From contig NZ_JAEPPI010000001.1 in NCBI RefSeq assembly GCF_017641085.1, positions 1 through 64,000 on the forward strand: a DNA stretch of 64,000 nucleotides, in the 5' to 3' direction. Below, one piece after another: positions 46,777-55,528 of the stretch. Each line of letters starts with the position of its first letter. The stretch's first letter is position 1. Below the pieces are notes generated by a model, which saw nothing but the letters and a program-made list of their open reading frames with translations, ran no database searches and was not told where the DNA came from. A program made the translations under genes and the position numbers. This stretch comes from Gracilimonas sp. GTDB taxonomy: Bacteria; Bacteroidota; Rhodothermia; Balneolales; Balneolaceae.

Positions 46777-47643
46777 ATGTCGGAATTGGTTGATATACAT
46801 GAATGTCCCAACTGTGGCTATGAGCCTTTCACTACTTCGTATTGCCCCAAATGCGGACAGCGAAAATTATCGGAGAAAGACCACAGGGTTACAGTTCTCT
46901 TTAATGAATTTATAAGCGGCTGGCTGAATTTCGAAAACAGCTTCTTGAATACCCTAAAAGTATTTCTGAGTAAGCCCCACACGTATGTAAGGGAGTATCT
47001 ATCCGGGGCACGGAAAAAATATATTTCTCCGATTAAGCTTTTCATATTGGCAAATGCCTTTTACTTCATATTTCCTGCAGTAGATACCTTTAAAACCACT
47101 TTGCATACTCAGCTGAATCGCCTTCCTTACAGCGAGTATACCGAAAATTTTATTAACTCCTTTATCGCTGCTTCCGGGATGAGTTATTCAGAGTTTGCTC
47201 CGGAATACAATGAGCTGACACAAGTTCTTTCAAAAGCACTGCTTGTAATTCTTCCCTTGCTTTTTTCTGTGGCCACGTGGGTGCTTAATCTGAGTGAAAG
47301 GGAGAAAAAGCCATTACTTTATCATATCAATTACAGCCTGGTTTTAAGTGCTTTTTTGGTTTTTATATTGTGTTCTGTGCTTCCGGGGTCGTATAAGCTG
47401 ATCGCAGTATATTTTGAGATTGACGGGATGATGGAATTAGTTACTGAGATGAGCTTATCAGTTACCGTATTGTTGATTCTGAATGTGTATGGCTATTTCC
47501 TGTACAGGAATTTTTTTGCCGGAAATTTGCTGATAAAAGGATTTAAAGTGGTTCTGTTGAATGTGGCGTTCGTGCCCTTGATTCAATCTTACCGCCTCAT
47601 CTTATTGTTTGTCACCTTAGGCTGGATGAAATTTTTTGGTTAG
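46777..47643 (+). CDS. DUF3667 membrane protein with zinc-ribbon start
   Basis: The 288-residue protein starts with a double CxxC zinc-ribbon-like segment (HECPNCGYEP, SYCPKCGQRKL), then NEFISGWLNFENSFLNTL and ARKKYISPIKLFILANAFYFI, which are DUF3667 hallmarks, and five or six membrane helices at the C-terminus. The function is unknown. It stands alone between two gaps. Confidence 0.8.
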   Translation: MSELVDIHECPNCGYEPFTTSYCPKCGQRKLSEKDHRVTVLFNEFISGWLNFENSFLNTLKVFLSKPHTYVREYLSGARKKYISPIKLFILANAFYFIFPAVDTFKTTLHTQLNRLPYSEYTENFINSFIAASGMSYSEFAPEYNELTQVLSKALLVILPLLFSVATWVLNLSEREKKPLLYHINYSLVLSAFLVFILCSVLPGSYKLIAVYFEIDGMMELVTEMSLSVTVLLILNVYGYFLYRNFFAGNLLIKGFKVVLLNVAFVPLIQSYRLILLFVTLGWMKFFG

Positions 47644-47744
47644 AGTACCCCCGGCAGGGATAAATCTTATTACATTTTATTTCACACCTTTTTTCTCAAA
47701 AGGCCTTTAATTGCAGGCCGTAAAATGTCAATAGCTTTATCAAA

Positions 47745-50303
47745 ATGTACCGAGCCTATTTTCTAAAATCAGTCGCATTTCTAATCATCATTTGTTCTGT
47801 AGGTAAGGTGCAGGCTCAAAATGAAATCCATATTACCGACAGCGGCTTCTATTCAGATTCAGTGATTGTTCAAATTGAGGGTGTGTCCGATTCTTCATCC
47901 ATTTTCTATACACTTGACGGAGCCTTCCCGGATACTGCAAGTGCGCTTTTTCAGGATTCATTGTCTATTACCGAGACTTCCGCTTTACGGGTCATGATTT
48001 TATCCGATGATCGTGCAGACACCTCGTTCTTTTTCAGATCATATTTTATAGATGAACCGACCGAAATGCCCATTCTATCCGTAACTACCAATCCTGCTGG
48101 ATTTTTCTCAGACAGTGCCGGTATCTATGTGGAAGGTACTAATGGCATTCCCGGATACTGCAGAAGCACCCCAAAAAACTGGAATCAAGATTGGGAGCGT
48201 CCGGTCCACCTGGCTTTCTTCGAAAAAGATCACACTCCCGGTTTCAGCGTAAACGCCGGGGTGAAAATTGGAGGAGGTTGTACCCGGCTGTACGATCAAA
48301 AATCACTGGATATCTATTTCCGGGGAGAGTATGGTCTCAAGAAGCTGAATTATCCCCTTTTTGAGGATAAACCCTTTACTGAGTTTGACCGGCTGGCCCT
48401 GAGAAGTGGCGGGCAGGATTGGTACAGAGCTATGATCAGGAATGCTTCCATCCAGGCAATGATGAAAGATCGGATGGATTTAGGATACCAGGCTTTTAAG
48501 CCGGTTGTCGTTTTCTTAAATGGTGAATACTGGGGAATTCACATCCTGCGTGAAAAGCAAAATGAAGATTTCATTGAATCGAATTACGGCTATGATGAAG
48601 ACGAACTCGATATCCTCACAGGAAATGCAAATGTGAAAGAAGGATCAGACACGCATTACCAGGCCATGATTAACTTCATGAAGAATAACGACCTGTCGGT
48701 ACAGGAAAATTACGAGTGGGTTAGCCGCCAAATGGATATCGACCAGTATATCGATTATGTGCTTACTGAAATCTATATGGCGAATGGAGATTGGCCGGCT
48801 AATAACATTCGATTCTGGAGGCCTCAGGTTCCTGGAGGAAAGTGGCGCTGGATAATGTATGACATGGACATGACGATGAACAGCCACACTTTTGGACAGG
48901 ATGATACCAACAGCCTGGAGCTGGTGGCTACAACCAACAACATCTATTATGCAAACCCGGGATGGTCGACGTTTCTATTCAGAAGTTTGCTAAGCAATGA
49001 ACGTTTTCGGAATAAATTTATTCAGCGGTATAGTATTCACATACAGGCATCTTTCTCGCCGGGGCGGCTTTTGGGTGTTATTGACAGTACGGCCGCACTT
49101 ATAGAATCTGAAATTCCCCGGCATATGGACCGATGGGATAAGTCATTCCGGTTGGGTTCGGGCATGAATTGGGAAAAACATCTGGAAAGAATGAAGGTTT
49201 TTGTGAGGAGCAGGCAAACTAAAGCGCGGACACATCTTCAGAATTTCTTTGAGGTTTCGGGGGTTACTAAACTGGAAGTCTCTTCAAGCCCTGCCGAGGG
49301 TGGCGCAGTGACTGTTGAAACGGTTCGTTCGGATACTACCGATTGGGTTTTGATTTATAAATCGATACCAACCACTATTAAAGCGATTCCGGCTCCGGGC
49401 TACTCTTTTGTGGGCTGGAGTGTTGAGGCTTCCGGCACCGACACTGAAGCAGATATTACCATTGAAAGTGAGGCATCTTTAACAGCGGTATTCAAAAGAA
49501 ATGATCTATCCGATGATACTCCGGTTGTTATCAATGAGATAAACTATAACTCAGCTGAAGATTTTGATCCCGAAGATTGGATTGAATTTTATAATAATAC
49601 CGAATCAAATATTGATTTAGGAGGCTGGTACTTTTCCGATTCCGACGATGAGCACATTTACACTTTTGCTGATGGCACTATAGTAGAAAGTGGCGGGTTT
49701 TTAGTGCTTACCAGAGACAGCACCCTGTTTACTTCACTATTTCCTGAAGTGAATAATTATGTAGGAGACCTCGATTTTGGATTTGCCGGAAGCGGTGAAC
49801 TTGTTCGCCTTTTCAACAATACCGGAGATATCGTAGACCAGCTAACCTACAGTGATGATCCGCCCTGGCCGGCAGAGGCTGATGGAGAAGGGGCAACTCT
49901 TTCCCTGACCCATCCAAGGCTGGATAACTCAAAAGCGGAAAACTGGGCGGCTTCGGTGGGCCATGGAACCCCGGGAGCAGAAAACAGTGGAGTGCTGGTG
50001 GGAACCGAAGAGGAGCAAGACGAAGAAATTGCCAAAGGCTTTGAGCTGTATCAAAATTATCCAAATCCCTTTAACCCTACGACCACCATTTCTTACCGGT
50101 TAGATAAACCGGGCAGGGTAAAGATCGCGGTTTATGATATAATGGGGAGAGAAGTAGCGGTCTTGGAGAATGGAGTCAAGTCACAGGGAATTCATTCATT
50201 AAGGTGGGATGCCTCGCCCGGAAAATTTTCGAGCGGGGTTTATTTGTATAAACTGGATACCGGTAATCAATCACTGATTCGCAAGCTTACCCTTATCAAA
50301 TAA
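47745..50303 (+). CDS. Secreted CotH kinase-like protein with lamin-tail domain and type IX sorting signal
   Basis: The 852-residue protein has a signal peptide (SVAFLIIICSVGKVQAQ), a chitobiase-like domain (IFYTLDGAFPDTASALF), then a CotH domain (AGVKIGGGCTRLYDQKSLDIY, VVFLNGEYWGIHILREKQ, WRWIMYDMDMTMNSH with the DMD metal motif). A beta-repeat (YSFVGWSVEASGTD), a lamin-tail domain (VVINEINYNSAEDFD) and a C-terminal sorting domain (YQNYPNPFNPTTTISYRL, GVYLYKLDTGN) follow. CotH kinases phosphorylate surface proteins in spore formers; here the target is unknown. It is presumably exported by the type IX system. Confidence 0.88.
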   Translation: MYRAYFLKSVAFLIIICSVGKVQAQNEIHITDSGFYSDSVIVQIEGVSDSSSIFYTLDGAFPDTASALFQDSLSITETSALRVMILSDDRADTSFFFRSYFIDEPTEMPILSVTTNPAGFFSDSAGIYVEGTNGIPGYCRSTPKNWNQDWERPVHLAFFEKDHTPGFSVNAGVKIGGGCTRLYDQKSLDIYFRGEYGLKKLNYPLFEDKPFTEFDRLALRSGGQDWYRAMIRNASIQAMMKDRMDLGYQAFKPVVVFLNGEYWGIHILREKQNEDFIESNYGYDEDELDILTGNANVKEGSDTHYQAMINFMKNNDLSVQENYEWVSRQMDIDQYIDYVLTEIYMANGDWPANNIRFWRPQVPGGKWRWIMYDMDMTMNSHTFGQDDTNSLELVATTNNIYYANPGWSTFLFRSLLSNERFRNKFIQRYSIHIQASFSPGRLLGVIDSTAALIESEIPRHMDRWDKSFRLGSGMNWEKHLERMKVFVRSRQTKARTHLQNFFEVSGVTKLEVSSSPAEGGAVTVETVRSDTTDWVLIYKSIPTTIKAIPAPGYSFVGWSVEASGTDTEADITIESEASLTAVFKRNDLSDDTPVVINEINYNSAEDFDPEDWIEFYNNTESNIDLGGWYFSDSDDEHIYTFADGTIVESGGFLVLTRDSTLFTSLFPEVNNYVGDLDFGFAGSGELVRLFNNTGDIVDQLTYSDDPPWPAEADGEGATLSLTHPRLDNSKAENWAASVGHGTPGAENSGVLVGTEEEQDEEIAKGFELYQNYPNPFNPTTTISYRLDKPGRVKIAVYDIMGREVAVLENGVKSQGIHSLRWDASPGKFSSGVYLYKLDTGNQSLIRKLTLIK

Positions 50304-50315
50304 TTAATAAGGGAT

Positions 50316-50819
50316 CTACCCTCGGGTAAGACGGGAAATCAGGTCTTTATGTTTGGAGAACTTACGGCTTAAACTTTCTTCTGCAGCCAATTCAAAATCT
50401 TGGAAATCAAAGCCGGGAGAAACGGTGCAGCCCACAAATGAATAGCTGTCCGCTTGGTTAACTTCAGCTGCAAACCAATACTCTTTGGGTACGGTGAATT
50501 GAGGAAGTTCTCCGTTGTCAAAATCCGACCCAACCACTTGCTTAGAGTAGTTTCCATCCGGACTGATCATGTGAATAGTAAGCGGCGAACCCTGATAAAA
50601 GTGCCACATCTCATCCTGCCTGATTCTGTGAAAAGCAGAGAAAGTATCTGAGGTCAAAAGAAAATAAATGCCGGTGCAGTAGTTGCGGCTTCCCTCAAAC
50701 AAATCCGGGAAAACGGTTTCGGGAATAACACCCTCACTACGATACGTCTCTTTGAAATACCCGCCTTCCGGATGTTTTTGAAGGTCGAAGCGGGTGATTA
50801 ATTTTTCTATTGTGGACAT
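50316..50819 (-). CDS. Cupin DUF985 family protein
   Basis: The 167-residue protein has the DUF985/cupin_5 pattern: LQKHPEGGYFKETYRSE, CTGIYFLLTSDTFSAFHRIRQDEMWHFY with a metal-site His and Glu, LTIHMISPDGNYS and VGCTVSPGFDFQDFEL. The function is not established; some members are annotated as sugar or metal-binding proteins. It is 12 bases from the tail of the CotH gene, on the opposite strand. Confidence 0.85.
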   Translation of the reverse strand: MSTIEKLITRFDLQKHPEGGYFKETYRSEGVIPETVFPDLFEGSRNYCTGIYFLLTSDTFSAFHRIRQDEMWHFYQGSPLTIHMISPDGNYSKQVVGSDFDNGELPQFTVPKEYWFAAEVNQADSYSFVGCTVSPGFDFQDFELAAEESLSRKFSKHKDLISRLTRG

Positions 50820-50836
50820 TATGTTTATTAGAATAC

Positions 50837-50870
50837 CACGTAGAGATACAAAACCTTGTGGCTCTGCGTG
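50837..50870. repeat. Intergenic hairpin, CACGTAGAG...CTCTGCGTG
   Basis: CACGTAGAG (50837-50845) pairs with CTCTGCGTG (50862-50870), 9 bp with one wobble, between the cupin gene and the aldehyde dehydrogenase gene. It has the same layout as the other word-type hairpins. Confidence 0.6.
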
Positions 50871-50887
50871 TTTTCAATAGGAAAATA

Positions 50888-52396
50888 TTACACATCAAAA
50901 TCGATGCCTTGTGCCAGTGGTAGAGAATCTCCCCAGTTCATGGTGTTGGTCTGGCGGCGCATGTACGCTTTCCAGGCATCAGAACCGGATTCCCGTCCAC
51001 CGCCTGTTTCTTTCTCTCCACCAAAGGCACCACCAATTTCAGCCCCGCTGGTACCAATATTGATGTTGGCAATTCCACAATCCGAACCTCGGGCACTCAG
51101 GAAGTTTTCAGCTTCCCGCATGTTCAGGGTAAACATAGCCGAACTGAGTCCCTGTTTCACACCGTTGTGCAGCTCGATGGCTTCATCCAGCGTTTTGTAT
51201 TTGATGAGGTAAAGGATAGGCGCAAAAGTCTCTTCCTGAACAATATCATAATGATTTTTAACTTCAGCGATCGCTGGTTTCACATAAAAACCATCTTCGT
51301 CCAGAGGCTCGCCACCGGTTATAACTTTGCCACCTTCTTTTTCAATTTCCTTCAGGGCATTCTGCATTTGGTCAACGGCGCCCTGATCAATCATCGGCCC
51401 AACCAGCGTGTTTTCGTCAAGCGGATCGCCAATGGAGATATTTTCATAAATACTGAGCAGTCGTTCTTTTACCTGATCATAAACTGATTCCTGAACGATA
51501 AGCCGGCGTGTGCTTGTGCAGCGCTGGCCGCAAGTTCCAACGGCTCCAAAAACGGTAGCCCGGATCGCCATTTCAATATCAGCATCCTCGGAAATGATGA
51601 TGGCATTGTTTCCTCCCAGCTCAAGAATGCTTTTTCCTAAACGTCCGCCCACGGTTTTGGCTACTTCTTTACCCATTCGGATAGAACCGGTTGCTGAAAT
51701 AAGTGGGATTCGTTCGTCTTCGGTCATCCATTCGCCTACTTCGCGGTCTCCGGTAACCAGGTTAAAGATCCCTTCAGGCAGGTTATTTTCTTTGAGCACT
51801 TTGGCTACAATCTTTTGTACGGCAACTCCGCAAAGGGGCGTTTTTTCGGAGCCTTTCCAAATCATTACGTTTCCGCACACGGCAGCAATCATGGCGTTCC
51901 AGCTCCACACGGCAACCGGAAAGTTGAACGCGGAGATAATAGCCACAATCCCCAGCGGATGCCATTGCTCATACATACGGTGCTGAGGGCGCTCGCTGTG
52001 CATGGTTTTACCGTACAGCATGCGCGACTGCCCCACTGCAAAATCACAGATATCAATCATTTCCTGGACTTCACCGAGCCCTTCCTGGTAGATTTTACCC
52101 ATTTCGTAAGTAACCAGTTTGCCAAGTGGTTCTTTGTACTCACGTAATTTCTGGCCAATCTGGCGCACGATCTCACCGCGCTGAGGAGCCGGCATTTGAC
52201 TCCAAACTTTATATGCTTTCTGAGCTTCTTCCACAACCTGATCGTATTGCTCGCGGGTAGTTACCCCCACAGTAGCTATTTTATCACCATTGGTTGGCGT
52301 GAAGCTGCTGATGGTTTCTTTGCTCTCGTGATGTTTACGTCCGGTACTGGTTCCGGGATTAATACCTTCAATGCCTAATGTCTTCAGAAATTCCAT
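50888..52396 (-). CDS. Aldehyde dehydrogenase of the ALDH7 (aminoadipate-semialdehyde) type
   Basis: The 502-residue NAD-dependent enzyme matches antiquitin-like ALDH7: VWSWNAMIAAVCGNVMIWKG, ELGGNNAIIISEDADIEMAI, GAVGTCGQRCTSTRRL with the catalytic Cys, and ANINIGTSGAEIGGAFGGEKETG near the C-terminus. The usual substrate is alpha-aminoadipate or piperideine-6-carboxylate semialdehyde in lysine breakdown. No lysine pathway genes are next to it. ATG at 52396. Confidence 0.9.
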   Translation of the reverse strand: MEFLKTLGIEGINPGTSTGRKHHESKETISSFTPTNGDKIATVGVTTREQYDQVVEEAQKAYKVWSQMPAPQRGEIVRQIGQKLREYKEPLGKLVTYEMGKIYQEGLGEVQEMIDICDFAVGQSRMLYGKTMHSERPQHRMYEQWHPLGIVAIISAFNFPVAVWSWNAMIAAVCGNVMIWKGSEKTPLCGVAVQKIVAKVLKENNLPEGIFNLVTGDREVGEWMTEDERIPLISATGSIRMGKEVAKTVGGRLGKSILELGGNNAIIISEDADIEMAIRATVFGAVGTCGQRCTSTRRLIVQESVYDQVKERLLSIYENISIGDPLDENTLVGPMIDQGAVDQMQNALKEIEKEGGKVITGGEPLDEDGFYVKPAIAEVKNHYDIVQEETFAPILYLIKYKTLDEAIELHNGVKQGLSSAMFTLNMREAENFLSARGSDCGIANINIGTSGAEIGGAFGGEKETGGGRESGSDAWKAYMRRQTNTMNWGDSLPLAQGIDFDV

Positions 52397-52452
52397 AACG
52401 ATATTTTAGCTCTTATTTTTGGGTGAAGATAGGGAAGTGAGTAGTCAGAAAA

Positions 52453-52604
52453 CAGAACTCAGAATTCAGGAGGAGAAAATCTAAAAAGTCTTTCTCCATT
52501 AAACCTTTCCAGGGTTACTACACTTTCCCGGAATCAGGCTCATTTGGTTTAACCCTGGAAAGGTTGACTATAAGGGAAGACTGTATTCTAACTGCTGAGT
52601 TCTG
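52453..52604. repeat. Nested double inverted repeat in the divergent gap upstream of the methyltransferase gene
   Basis: Inner pair: AACCTTTCCAGGGTT (52502-52516) with its perfect complement AACCCTGGAAAGGTT (52551-52565). Outer pair: CAGAACTCAG (52453-52462) with CTGAGTTCTG (52595-52604), inside the larger GGGAAG...CTTCCC ends. It ends only 12 bases before the methyltransferase ATG. Confidence 0.75.
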
Positions 52605-52616
52605 TATTCTTCCCGC

Positions 52617-53390
52617 ATGAGAAACGCATCAAATAATGAAATTAAATTACTTCGGAAGTTAGCCCGCAAAAAGTATCGCGAGAAAGAGCAGCGGTTCGTG
52701 GTTGAGGGAGAGCGCGCCGTTGAGCAGGTGCTTGAAAATGGGTTGGTGGAAGTGGAGACTGTGTTTGTGGTTGAAGGAAAAGCTGTCAGTGATGAATGGT
52801 CAGCTTTCAGTGCTTCTATAGAAGCGGATGTGTTTGATGAAGTGGCAGATACCGAAAATCCACAGGGGATTCTGGCGGTTTGTAAGATGGCGGATGAAAT
52901 CAGTACCAATGAATTGAGAGAGAAAAGCGGAATCATCGTTGCAACTGATGCAATCCAGGACCCGGGAAATATGGGGACGATTCTGCGCACAGCAGCCTGG
53001 TTCGGAGCAAAAGCATTGATCGCCGGAAAGGGAAGCGTAGATGTGTATCACCCCAAAGTAGTGCGAAGTACGGCCGGAGCCACCGGAAGCATTCCGGTAT
53101 TATCAGGCGAACTGGAAGAAATATTCACAGAACTTGAAGCAAACGGATGGCAAATTTTGCTGCTTGATGGTGGGGCAGAAAGTGTAAACCTGAGATCGGT
53201 TCAACCCGCAGAAAAAACAATCATTGTTGTTGGGAATGAAGGGAATGGAATCAGTGAAAGCTTATTGCATTCCAAAAGAAAGAAAGTAAGGATAGAGTCG
53301 GCACCAGGGCAGGATAAGGTTGAGAGCCTGAATGCAGCTATTGCAGTTAGTATTGCCTTGTGGGGGTTAAGTGATATGGTGATAAAGTGA
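52617..53390 (+). CDS. TrmH/SpoU family RNA 2'-O-methyltransferase
   Basis: The 257-residue protein shows the SpoU knot motifs NPGNMGTILRTAAWFG-type (PGNMGTILRTAAWFGAKA), IVVGNEGNGISE and VESLNAAIAVSIAL. The N-terminal substrate-binding part (EKEQRFVVEGERAVEQ) is of the RlmB/YsgA class. The target (23S rRNA or tRNA) is not evident. Its last codons (GTGATATGGTGATAAAGTGA) form part of the GTGAT-type repeat. Confidence 0.9.
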   Translation: MRNASNNEIKLLRKLARKKYREKEQRFVVEGERAVEQVLENGLVEVETVFVVEGKAVSDEWSAFSASIEADVFDEVADTENPQGILAVCKMADEISTNELREKSGIIVATDAIQDPGNMGTILRTAAWFGAKALIAGKGSVDVYHPKVVRSTAGATGSIPVLSGELEEIFTELEANGWQILLLDGGAESVNLRSVQPAEKTIIVVGNEGNGISESLLHSKRKKVRIESAPGQDKVESLNAAIAVSIALWGLSDMVIK

Positions 53391-53455
53391 TGAAGTGGAG
53401 CTTTTTAAAAAATCACCGTATCACTTTAACACCCTATCACCCTATCACCAAACCC
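53374..53455. repeat. Intergenic inverted repeat, GTGAT word family, copy 2
   Basis: Left arm AGTGATATGGTGATAAAGTG (continuing GATGAAG) starts inside the stop region of the methyltransferase gene. The right arm (53411-53455) has ATCACCG, TATCACTTT, AACACCC, TATCACCC and TATCACCA, the complement of the same words. It is the same design as the element after aroA at 26950. Confidence 0.75.
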
Positions 53456-53587
53456 ATCCATTAAAATTCCATTAAATAAGGGCTGTATATTGCAAATGGT
53501 GTGGGCTTTAGCTTTATTATAAAAGCCGCTCATACAATCATCTACCCGGCTGGTACATATGGCAAGACTAATCAAACATCCTCATCT

Positions 53588-54919
53588 ATGCCTAAGAAGA
53601 AATCGAAGAAGATCTTCGTCCTCGACACCTCCGTTCTACTTTACGATTATGAAGCTGTCCGAAACTTTGAAAAAAACGATGTAGCCATCCCCATCACGGT
53701 TCTTGAAGAGCTGGATACTTTTAAAAAGGGGAACAACGTCATTAACCTGCATGCGCGTGAATTTATCCGGTACCTGGATGGGATTTCGGATGCCAATATG
53801 CTGCAAAACTGGATTCCGCTAAACGGAAGGTCGCATGGAAATCTCAGGGTGATAACGAACGGTGAAAACTCCATGGATGCCACCAAAGTGTACGGCTCCG
53901 ATAAGAATGACCACCGGATTATTAATGCGGCGCTCCACCTGAAAGAAGAAAATCCAAGCCAGCGGGTGATATTGGTTTCCAAGGATATCAACCTGCGTCT
54001 GAAAGCCCGGGCATTGAACCTGGAGTCGGAAGATTATGAGACCATTCGGATTCAGGATATTGAGCATTTGTATAAAGGCAAAACGTCTCTCGAAATTGAA
54101 GATCCTTCAGTGGTCAGTAAGTTTTATGAAAAAGGGAAGATAAAGCCTGAAGAACTTATGGAAGCCGACCCGATTTGTAACCATTATTACATAATGAAAA
54201 GTCACGGTTCTTCGGGGCTTGGATGGTATAATGCGAAGAGCAAAAAAGTAGAAGTGGTGGAAAAGAACAATGCCTATGGCATTCAGCCAAAAAATGCAGA
54301 ACAGACTTTTGCTATGCATGCCCTTCAGAACCCGAATATTATGTGTTGTACCATTACCGGAGCTGCCGGAACGGGAAAAACACTGTTGGCTTTGGCAAGT
54401 GCACTGGAGCAGCGGAGCAATTTCAAGCAAATTTATCTGGCCCGGCCCATTGTTCCCCTAAGTAATAAGGACATTGGCTTTCTTCCCGGCGATGCCAATG
54501 CCAAAATTGACCCCTACATGCAGCCGCTTTGGGATAACCTGAGCTTCATTAAAAATCAGTATAAGGAAACGAGTAAGCCATTTAAGAAGATTGATGAAAT
54601 GCTGCAGACTGAGAAGCTGCGCATTGTGCCGCTGGCTTATATCCGGGGACGAAGTTTATCCAACGTGATTTTTATCATTGATGAGGCTCAGAATTTAACC
54701 CCTCATGAAGTGAAAACCATCATCACCCGGGCGGGCGAAAACACCAAAGTCGTGTTTACCGGGGATATCTTTCAAATCGATACGCCTTACCTGGATGCTC
54801 AAAGTAACGGACTCAGTTACCTCGTGGACCGCATGAATAACAATGAAATGTATGCCCACATCAACCTGGAGAAAGGGGAGCGCTCGGAACTGGCTAACCT
54901 GGCTTCAAAACTGTTGTAG
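53588..54919 (+). CDS. PhoH-like ATPase with N-terminal PIN domain
   Basis: From ATG at 53588 the product is 443 residues. The N-terminal PIN/NYN-like RNase domain begins KIFVLDTSVLLYDYEA and contains a conserved VLVSKDINLRLKARAL-like part. The C-terminal PhoH domain has Walker A GAAGTGKTLLAL, the LARPIVPLSNKDIGFLPGD segment and Walker B VIFIIDEAQNLTP. Such PIN-PhoH proteins are probable RNA helicase/RNases. A GTG upstream (53501) was rejected because the leader carries no family sequence. Confidence 0.92.
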   Translation: MPKKKSKKIFVLDTSVLLYDYEAVRNFEKNDVAIPITVLEELDTFKKGNNVINLHAREFIRYLDGISDANMLQNWIPLNGRSHGNLRVITNGENSMDATKVYGSDKNDHRIINAALHLKEENPSQRVILVSKDINLRLKARALNLESEDYETIRIQDIEHLYKGKTSLEIEDPSVVSKFYEKGKIKPEELMEADPICNHYYIMKSHGSSGLGWYNAKSKKVEVVEKNNAYGIQPKNAEQTFAMHALQNPNIMCCTITGAAGTGKTLLALASALEQRSNFKQIYLARPIVPLSNKDIGFLPGDANAKIDPYMQPLWDNLSFIKNQYKETSKPFKKIDEMLQTEKLRIVPLAYIRGRSLSNVIFIIDEAQNLTPHEVKTIITRAGENTKVVFTGDIFQIDTPYLDAQSNGLSYLVDRMNNNEMYAHINLEKGERSELANLASKLL

Positions 54920-55000
54920 GTGTTAGGGGAAGTTTTTAGGTGTTAGGTTTTAGTGTTTTGTTCAAGAACAACTAAAACCTAACACCTTGCCCCAAAAACT
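54918..55000. repeat. Intergenic inverted repeat, GTTAGGTTTTAG word family, copy 3
   Basis: AGGTGTTAGGTTTTAGT (54938-54954) is inverted exactly at 54971-54987 around a 16-base loop that itself contains TGTTC / GAACA. Flanks repeat the words (GTGTTAGGGGAAG, ACACCTTGCCCC). It fills the gap between convergent genes. Confidence 0.88.
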
Positions 55001-55002
55001 AC

Positions 55003-55245
55003 CTACTTCTCCGGACTTAGCAGCTCTACGTGAAAACGAAACTTCTCGCTTTCCAGAGACATGGTGTCGTAAAGATCTTCGATTACTTCAAAAACCGTTT
55101 TGGGAGCTCCGATAATGGTTGTAGATAAATAGCCAACCTCTATTTCTACATCATATTGAGCCAGGTGCTCCAGCAATTCCTGTACTTTTTCTCGGGGATC
55201 ATCTTCAGATAATGGGATGTACGTAAGCTGGGCAATAGTTTTCAT
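55003..55245 (-). CDS. Small thiamine-binding-like (DUF77/YkoF-type) protein
   Basis: The 80-residue protein shows the DUF77/MTH1187 pattern: AQLTYIPLSEDDPREKVQEL, YDVEIEVGYLSTTIIGAP and a C-terminal strand KFRFHVELLS. Members bind thiamine or its pyrimidine part. The match is weak in length and key residues, so the call is tentative. It is flanked by repeat copies 3 and 4 on either side. Confidence 0.5.
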   Translation of the reverse strand: MKTIAQLTYIPLSEDDPREKVQELLEHLAQYDVEIEVGYLSTTIIGAPKTVFEVIEDLYDTMSLESEKFRFHVELLSPEK

Positions 55246-55375
55246 AAATGAACTAATGATTTTATTTCAAAGTAAACGTTCACCTGAAAATAACGCAGAT
55301 TTGGGTAAGAGGCTAACGAAACCTCCGATAATACATTCGTGGGAGTAAAATAAGTTTGTGCGTATTAAGAAAATT

Positions 55376-55443
55376 TTAGGTGTTAGGTTTTAGTTGTTTT
55401 TTAATGAAAACACTAAATCCTAAAACCTTGCACCTAACACCTA
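55376..55443. repeat. Intergenic inverted repeat, GTTAGGTTTTAG word family, copy 4
   Basis: The left arm AGGTGTTAGGTTTTAGTTG (from 55378) contains the exact 17-mer. The right arm (55407-55443) is less exact: CACTAAATCCTAAAACCTTG then CACCTAACACCT, so two word variants pair in a shifted register. It is in the divergent gap before the OPT transporter gene. Confidence 0.82.
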
Positions 55444-55528
55444 TCAACTCACTCGCATCAAACATTATGCATAGAAGGTGAAAAATCGTTATTTACGGCA
55501 AACCCAATTTTTAGCCTAAATCGAACCT

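Noticed and set aside
53501-53587. GTG upstream start for the PhoH gene
   Set aside because: The extra residues carry no PIN sequence; ATG at 53588 starts directly with the domain.
15079-55443. CRISPR array
   Set aside because: The repeated words are inverted, degenerate and do not alternate with unique spacers of equal length; no cas genes.
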